From: Rhodobacterales bacterium
GTDB lineage: Bacteria; Pseudomonadota; Alphaproteobacteria; Rhodobacterales; Rhodobacteraceae
Length of the DNA: 5,841 nt
Reading direction: 5' to 3'
NCBI GenBank assembly: GCA_025357355.1
Contig: JANXPK010000774.1
Span: forward strand, 1 to 5,841
The notes below the pieces were generated by a model. It saw only the letters and a program-made list of their open reading frames with translations. It was not told the origin of the DNA and searched no databases. Of this stretch, positions 5,806 to 5,841 are shown one piece after another (the first letter of the stretch is position 1; every line of letters begins with the position of its first letter). Both the position numbers and the translations under genes were made by a program.

Positions 5806-5841
5806 AGGCGCCTGCCTGGGGTAGGCGCTGAAGGCGCCTGC
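5806..5841. repeat. Repeated palindromic unit AGGCGCCTGC, running off the window edge
   Basis: AGGCGCCTGC occurs at 5806-5815 and again at 5832-5841; each copy begins with the 8-base palindrome AGGCGCCT. A third half-unit AGGCGC at 5823-5828 can pair with GCGCCT of either copy (5808-5813 or 5834-5839), giving two mutually exclusive 6-base stems. The window ends inside the second copy, so the full extent is unknown. Confidence 0.5.

Larger units (their letters stand above)
5606..5841. other. Intergenic region without a convincing gene, rich in hairpins
   Basis: This stretch of 236 bases follows the operon. I see only tiny open frames on the + strand and a reverse-strand frame that runs back into the ATPase gene; none has a ribosome binding site or a recognisable product. 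It holds three sets of inverted repeats, listed separately. No run of T follows any of them inside the window, so I cannot name a standard intrinsic terminator. Confidence 0.6.

Noticed and set aside
5634..5841. Chain of tiny + strand frames (5634-5711, 5711-5797, 5794 to the edge) joined by TGATG and ATGA overlaps
   Set aside because: The overlaps look striking, but the peptides are 25 and 28 residues, have no ribosome binding sites, show no recognisable sequence, and run across hairpins. Chance is the simpler reading, although the frame from 5794 could be a new gene if it stays open past the window.

Overview
This window is GC-rich (about two thirds G+C by eye, with strong G/C preference at third codon positions). 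It carries a tightly packed operon, all on the + strand, for a carbohydrate ABC importer of the CUT1 type plus two accessory genes. The codon use, the Tat-exported binding protein, the start/stop overlaps and the general look of the proteins suggest an alphaproteobacterium, most likely a Rhodobacterales (Paracoccus/Rhodobacter-like) genome. That placement is an inference from style, not from a marker gene.

Layout from left to right: the 3' part of a cupin-fold protein cut by the window edge (3-410); a divergent ROK-family sugar kinase-like protein (410-1369); a Tat-signal periplasmic solute-binding protein (1359-2735); two inner-membrane permeases with EAA loops (2735-3673 and 3670-4536); and a MalK/UgpC-type ATPase with a C-terminal TOBE-type domain (4547-5605). 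Consecutive genes overlap by 1, 11, 1 and 4 bases, and the last pair is 10 bases apart, so they are almost certainly one transcript with coupled translation. The operon promoter and any regulator lie upstream of the window. The last 236 bases hold no convincing gene but contain several inverted repeats.

How the genes fit together: the binding protein captures a sugar, oligosaccharide or polyol in the periplasm, the two permeases form the channel, and two copies of the ATPase drive import. The ROK protein could phosphorylate the imported sugar or sense it. The cupin could be an isomerase/epimerase-type enzyme or a sugar-binding accessory protein. The substrate cannot be read from the sequence, and no dedicated catabolic dehydrogenase, glycosidase or aldolase is present in the window.

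The core transporter is ordinary. The points worth a second look are at the edges: both accessory proteins have lost most of their family's expected metal- or sugar-contacting residues while remaining intact open frames, permease 1 lacks the conserved glycine of the EAA loop, and the 3' intergenic region is unusually rich in hairpins and short repeats. I do not see evidence of a wholly new type of system here.
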